Below are positions 6,384 to 9,035 of a DNA stretch of 9,035 bases, one piece after another. Source of the stretch: Klebsiella pneumoniae (lineage in GTDB: Bacteria; Bacteroidota; Bacteroidia; Flavobacteriales; Flavobacteriaceae); assembly GCA_943325355.2 (NCBI GenBank), contig CALPPA020000061.1, positions 1 through 9,035 on the forward strand. Reading direction: 5' to 3'. Positions within the stretch are counted from its first letter, which is position 1. Each line of letters starts with the position of its first letter. The position numbers and the translations under genes are program-made. Under the pieces are notes generated by a model. It searched no databases, had not been told where the DNA came from, and saw only the letters and a program-made list of their open reading frames with translations.

Positions 6384-6476
6384 GGCAAGCGACCTACATC
6401 GCACCGCTCAACCACGTACCCTTGCTATGTTCCCATCCTGGGGGATTCTGCAGGAGCTGGTCGTGTAGGACTTGCC
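6384..6476 (-). ncRNA. ffs: Small bacterial signal recognition particle RNA (4.5S-type)
   Basis: This is the RNA of the signal recognition particle, which binds Ffh to target nascent membrane proteins. The universal domain IV hairpin is explicit when read leftward: CAGG (6440-6437), stem AUG/CAU (6436-6434 with 6429-6427), GGAA tetraloop (6433-6430), then AGCA (6426-6423). This is the same CAGG, 3 bp, GGAA, 3 bp, AGCA layout as E. coli 4.5S RNA. The flanking CCC/GGG and the closing stems GGCAAG/CUUGCC and CCUACA/UGUAGG fold the whole 93 nt into one rod with no Alu domain. Ends are set from the closing stem and are accurate to a few bases. It has its own promoter and terminator. Open frames crossing it on both strands are not genes. 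Confidence 0.95.
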
Positions 6477-6480
6477 AGTG

Positions 6481-6510
6481 CAAATATACACTCTTTTTAT
6501 ATTTTTGCAA
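6481..6510 (-). promoter_or_regulatory. Promoter of the SRP RNA gene
   Basis: Read leftward, TTG (6510-6508), a 19-nt spacer and TATATTTG (6488-6481) match the Bacteroidota consensus closely. The -7 box ends 4 nt before the first base of the RNA's closing stem, which supports a start at about 6476. Box sequence and spacing are identical to the kinase-operon promoter at 2866-2895. Confidence 0.8.
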
Positions 6511-6514
6511 GGGC

Positions 6515-6545
6515 TTTGCACCTATAAAATATCGTTGTATATTGC
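6515..6545 (+). promoter_or_regulatory. Promoter of the glutaminyl cyclase gene
   Basis: TTTG (6515-6518), a 19-nt spacer and TATATTGC (6538-6545) form a near-consensus promoter whose -7 box is one T short of TAnnTTTG. Transcription would start near 6549-6552, about 15 nt before the ATG. The -33 box is only 4 bp from that of the leftward SRP RNA promoter. Confidence 0.5.
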
Positions 6546-6564
6546 ATCATCAAAAATTTACTTT

Positions 6565-7638
6565 ATGAAAAATTATAACTTCCTATTTATCATTTTATTA
6601 GGAATCACATTGTCGAATTGCGGAAGCAAAAAAAATGGGGAAAATTCTATATTTACTTTCGATGATTCGAAATTTGCTACACAATATCAACCTCAGGAAG
6701 CTTTAAAACTTGGTGTTTTAAACCCAAATTCGAAAGTAGTCGATAGTGTTGTTTACTTTGTCAACGACACAAAAATCGAATCCAAAAAAGGACTTGAAAA
6801 AATAAATTTTGAATTAAAAAACCAAAGATTAGGCTATCAAAATCTCAAAGCGATAGTTTATTTTGAAGGTGAAAATTCAGTAGCTACAACACGAATTGAA
6901 TTGGTTTCTAATGTGCAACCCAAATCATTAAAATATATCATTATAAATACCTATCCACACGACATTGAAGCCTATACTCAAGGCTTAGAATTTTACCGTG
7001 ATACTCTTTATGAAGGAACTGGAAACGGTGCTGGCCCTTCTGGCAAAAAAGGGATTTCAAGTTTAAGAAAAACAGATTATAAAACTGGGAAAGTATATAA
7101 AAAAGTAGAATTAGCCGAGCAGTTTTTTGGCGAAGGAATTACAATTCTTAACAATAAAGTCTATCAATTGACCTATCAAAATAATGAAGGTTATGTTTAC
7201 AATGCAGATACTTTCAAAAAAGAAAAAACTTTTCAATATCCTAAACAAATGGAAGGCTGGGGATTAACGACTGATGGCAAAGTTTTGTATATGACCGATA
7301 GCTCAGAAACCATTCACATATTAGATCCTGAAACTTTTAAAGAATTAGACCATATCAATGTGTACTCTTTAGATAACAAAATAAAAGCTGTCAACGAATT
7401 AGAATGGATTGATGGAAAAATCTATGGAAATGTGTATCTAAAGGATGCAATCGCCATCATTAACCCTAAAACTGGAGCTGTAGAGGGAATTATAAATCTT
7501 GCTGCATTGGAAAAGAAAATTACTAAACTTCCAGACACTAACGTCTTAAACGGAATCGCTTACAACCCAAAAACCAAAACTATTTTTGTTACCGGAAAAA
7601 ACTGGGACAAAATGTTTGAAATCAAAATTTCGGAATAA
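6565..7638 (+). CDS. Lipoprotein glutaminyl-peptide cyclotransferase (plant-type beta-propeller)
   Basis: A 357-residue glutaminyl cyclase of the plant/bacterial five-bladed beta-propeller type, which turns N-terminal glutamine of proteins into pyroglutamate. The start at 6565 gives a lipoprotein signal, MKNYNFLFIILLGITLSNC, with lipobox LSNC (C19), so the enzyme is anchored to a periplasmic or outer-membrane face. The frame is open further upstream but would run into the SRP RNA. Residues about 25-118 look like a small Ig-like beta domain. The propeller begins with the hallmark YPHDIEAYTQGL (130-141), followed by LYEGTG (E150, the place of the catalytic Glu by family alignment from memory), FGEGIT (188-193), GWGLTTDGKVLYMTD, NELEWIDGKIYGNVY, LNGIAY and FVTGKNWDKMFEI. 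Many exported Bacteroidota proteins begin with Gln after signal cleavage, so they are plausible substrates. A long hairpin follows the gene. Confidence 0.92.
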   Translation: MKNYNFLFIILLGITLSNCGSKKNGENSIFTFDDSKFATQYQPQEALKLGVLNPNSKVVDSVVYFVNDTKIESKKGLEKINFELKNQRLGYQNLKAIVYFEGENSVATTRIELVSNVQPKSLKYIIINTYPHDIEAYTQGLEFYRDTLYEGTGNGAGPSGKKGISSLRKTDYKTGKVYKKVELAEQFFGEGITILNNKVYQLTYQNNEGYVYNADTFKKEKTFQYPKQMEGWGLTTDGKVLYMTDSSETIHILDPETFKELDHINVYSLDNKIKAVNELEWIDGKIYGNVYLKDAIAIINPKTGAVEGIINLAALEKKITKLPDTNVLNGIAYNPKTKTIFVTGKNWDKMFEIKISE

Positions 7639-7646
7639 TTTTAAAG

Positions 7647-7713
7647 ACCGCAAATTCGCAAATTATTATTTTGAATTTAGTTTTATAATTTGTGAATTTG
7701 CGGTATTTTTTTT
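7647..7713 (+). terminator. Long hairpin terminator between glutaminyl cyclase and hutI
   Basis: Arms at 7647-7666 and 7685-7704 are complementary over 20 bp with one exception that becomes a G-U pair in RNA. The loop is 18 nt, and eight T residues follow (7706-7713). It begins 8 nt after the stop codon and ends 20 nt before the hutI start. It would terminate the cyclase transcript. The long arm with repeated CAAATT(C/T)GC-like words also resembles dispersed inverted repeats of flavobacterial genomes. No clear TAnnTTTG promoter for hutI remains in the 20-nt remainder, so hutI may depend on read-through or a diverged promoter. Confidence 0.75.
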
Positions 7714-7733
7714 AATTATAACACTTTCACACT

Positions 7734-8975
7734 ATGAAAACACTCATCATCAACATCAAGGAATTGCTTCAAGTTCGGGATGCATCTGTGTTGAAAGTTT
7801 CTGGTGCTGAAATGGCTGAACTCCCTTCCATCAAAAATGCTTTTCTGCTGATTGAAAATGATTTGATTGCTGATTTTGGCTCTATGGATGATTTACCCGA
7901 AGATAAAAATCCAGAAAAATGTATTGATGCTGATGGAAAAATAGTTTTGCCTTCTTGGTGTGACAGTCATACTCATATTGTTTATGCTGGCAATCGGGAG
8001 CAAGAATTTGTAGATAGAATCAACGGACTTTCCTATGAAGAAATCGCCAATCGTGGTGGTGGAATATTAAATTCGGCTAAAATATTAAACGAAACTTCTG
8101 AAGAAGAAATTTACAACCAATCGAAAGTTCGTCTCGAAGAAATAATGCGTTTGGGAACTGGAGCTGTCGAAATAAAATCGGGTTACGGACTTACTTTCGA
8201 TGGTGAACTAAAAATACTTCGGGTAATCAGAAGATTGTCAAAAGAATATCCCATTACAATTAAAGCCACTTTTCTTGGCGCTCACGCTTTTCCTTTAGAA
8301 TATAAGACAAATAGAAAAGGATATATTAATTTAATCATTAACAAAATGCTTCCTGAAATTGCCCAAAACAATTTGGCCGACTTTATAGACGTTTTTTGCG
8401 AAACAGGTTATTTCACTGTAACCGAAACCGAGCAAATTATGGAAGCTGGAATTCTTTTTGGTTTACAACCAAAGATTCACGTCAATCAATTCAATTCTAT
8501 TGGGGGAATTGAGGCTGGAATTAAATTCAATGCCCTTTCTGTTGATCATCTTGAAGTAATGGAATCAGAAGATATTGAAGCCTTAAAAAACACCGAAACA
8601 ATGCCTGTTGCTTTGCCTTCTTGCTCCTATTTCCTTGGAATTCCTTATACTCCAGCTTGTGAAATGATTGCAAATGGATTGCCAATAGCACTCGCCAGCG
8701 ATTATAATCCAGGATCTTCTCCTTCTGGCAATATGAATTTTGTGGTTTCGACTGCTTGCATTAAAATGAAAATGACTCCCGAACAAGCCATCAATGCTGC
8801 CACTATAAACGGTGCTTATGCTATGGGAATTTCAGAAACCCACGGAAGTATATGTATTGGCAAAAAAGCCAATCTTATTATTACAAAACCTCTTTCTTCC
8901 TATTATCAATTACCGTATGCTTTTGGGAGTAATTTGATAGAAACCGTTTTTATTGAAGGTGAAGTTATTGCATAA
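7734..8975 (+). CDS. hutI: Imidazolonepropionase (histidine degradation)
   Basis: A 413-residue amidohydrolase-superfamily enzyme that opens 4-imidazolone-5-propanoate to N-formimidoyl-L-glutamate, the third step of histidine breakdown in the cytoplasm. Seen in order are the metal-binding DSHTHIVYAGNREQEF (H79, H81, substrate Arg R88), EIKSGYGL (146-153, with Y151), GAHAFP (H184), HVNQFNSIGG (H249), DHLE (H272) and ASDYNPGSSP (metal Asp D323). All align with HutI by pattern and spacing, and the length is normal. At 252 a Gln replaces the Glu I recall in the HADEF motif of Bacillus HutI. The first ATG at 7734 gives the usual N-terminal strand. No other hut gene is visible in the window; it stands alone between a hairpin on the left and a symmetrical terminator on the right. 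Confidence 0.95.
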   Translation: MKTLIINIKELLQVRDASVLKVSGAEMAELPSIKNAFLLIENDLIADFGSMDDLPEDKNPEKCIDADGKIVLPSWCDSHTHIVYAGNREQEFVDRINGLSYEEIANRGGGILNSAKILNETSEEEIYNQSKVRLEEIMRLGTGAVEIKSGYGLTFDGELKILRVIRRLSKEYPITIKATFLGAHAFPLEYKTNRKGYINLIINKMLPEIAQNNLADFIDVFCETGYFTVTETEQIMEAGILFGLQPKIHVNQFNSIGGIEAGIKFNALSVDHLEVMESEDIEALKNTETMPVALPSCSYFLGIPYTPACEMIANGLPIALASDYNPGSSPSGNMNFVVSTACIKMKMTPEQAINAATINGAYAMGISETHGSICIGKKANLIITKPLSSYYQLPYAFGSNLIETVFIEGEVIA

Positions 8976-8977
8976 AA

Positions 8978-9001
8978 AAAGAGGAACAATTGCTCCTCTT
9001 T
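8978..9001. terminator. Symmetrical terminator after hutI
   Basis: AAAGAGGA (8978-8985) and TCCTCTTT (8994-9001) form a perfect 8-bp stem with an 8-nt loop, starting 2 nt after the hutI stop. Rightward it is followed by a broken T-tract (CCTTTAT). Leftward it is followed by an unbroken U-run (the A-run from 8974), so it is at least as good a terminator for a leftward gene entering from the right edge. Confidence 0.7.
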
Positions 9002-9035
9002 CCTTTATAATTCCTGAACTATTATTTCAAAGTAA

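Noticed and set aside
6269..6415. 49-codon N-terminal extension of the SDR
   Set aside because: It translates part of the SRP RNA, its terminator and the HPELVEG repeat; the ATG at 6268 gives a standard SDR N-terminus.
6384..6476. tRNA or riboswitch in the GC-richer block near 6400
   Set aside because: The fold is a single rod with the SRP domain IV core; there is no cloverleaf or acceptor pattern, and it has its own promoter and terminator.
6472..6564. 31-codon N-terminal extension of the glutaminyl cyclase
   Set aside because: It begins within the SRP RNA stem and crosses both promoters; the ATG at 6565 gives a proper lipoprotein signal.
7586..7810. Rightward 74-codon frame bridging cyclase and hutI
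   Set aside because: It overlaps two strong genes in another frame and spans the long hairpin; its product is unrecognisable.
1..9035. Defence island, CRISPR array, insertion sequence or phage genes
   Set aside because: No tandem repeat-spacer structure, transposase or integrase motif, or terminal inverted repeats flanking a coding module were found on either strand.

Overview
The window looks like chromosomal DNA of a Bacteroidota member, most likely Flavobacteriaceae and Flavobacterium-like. The signs are AT-rich composition, intergenic promoters of the Bacteroidota form (TTG or TTTG, about 19 bp, TAnnTTTG), no Shine-Dalgarno dependence at most starts, a short lipobox-type lipoprotein signal, and family-typical versions of HutI, transaldolase and glutaminyl cyclase. 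No phage, insertion sequence, CRISPR array, tRNA or rRNA is visible.

Left part (1-3997): a leftward sugar-acid operon made of two tandem PfkB-family kinases of 2-keto-3-deoxygluconate (KDG) kinase type, a YhcH/YjgK/YiaL-family protein, and the start of a KDPG aldolase gene that runs off the left edge. A LacI-family regulator is divergent from it. KDG kinase plus KDPG aldolase turn KDG, the usual end product of uronate and alginate or pectin breakdown, into pyruvate and glyceraldehyde 3-phosphate. The intergenic region has a good promoter for the operon with a perfect inverted repeat over the predicted transcription start, a plausible LacI operator. The regulator's helix-turn-helix is intact in frame but has no ATG, GTG or TTG start.

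Middle (3998-6480): a convergent gap with a strong leftward terminator. Then, all leftward and read from right to left: the small SRP RNA gene with its own promoter and terminator, a short-chain dehydrogenase, a TalC-type transaldolase, and a small secreted protein of unknown function.

Right part (6481-9035): a rightward lipoprotein glutaminyl-peptide cyclotransferase, whose promoter lies back-to-back with the SRP RNA promoter, a long terminator-like hairpin, then imidazolonepropionase (hutI, histidine degradation) followed by a symmetrical terminator at the right edge.

Overall this is mostly housekeeping and catabolic DNA. I see no convincing undescribed system. The points most worth checking are the missing start codon and operator architecture of the LacI regulator, the diverged tandem kinases, and the compact SRP RNA locus, which open reading frames can easily obscure.
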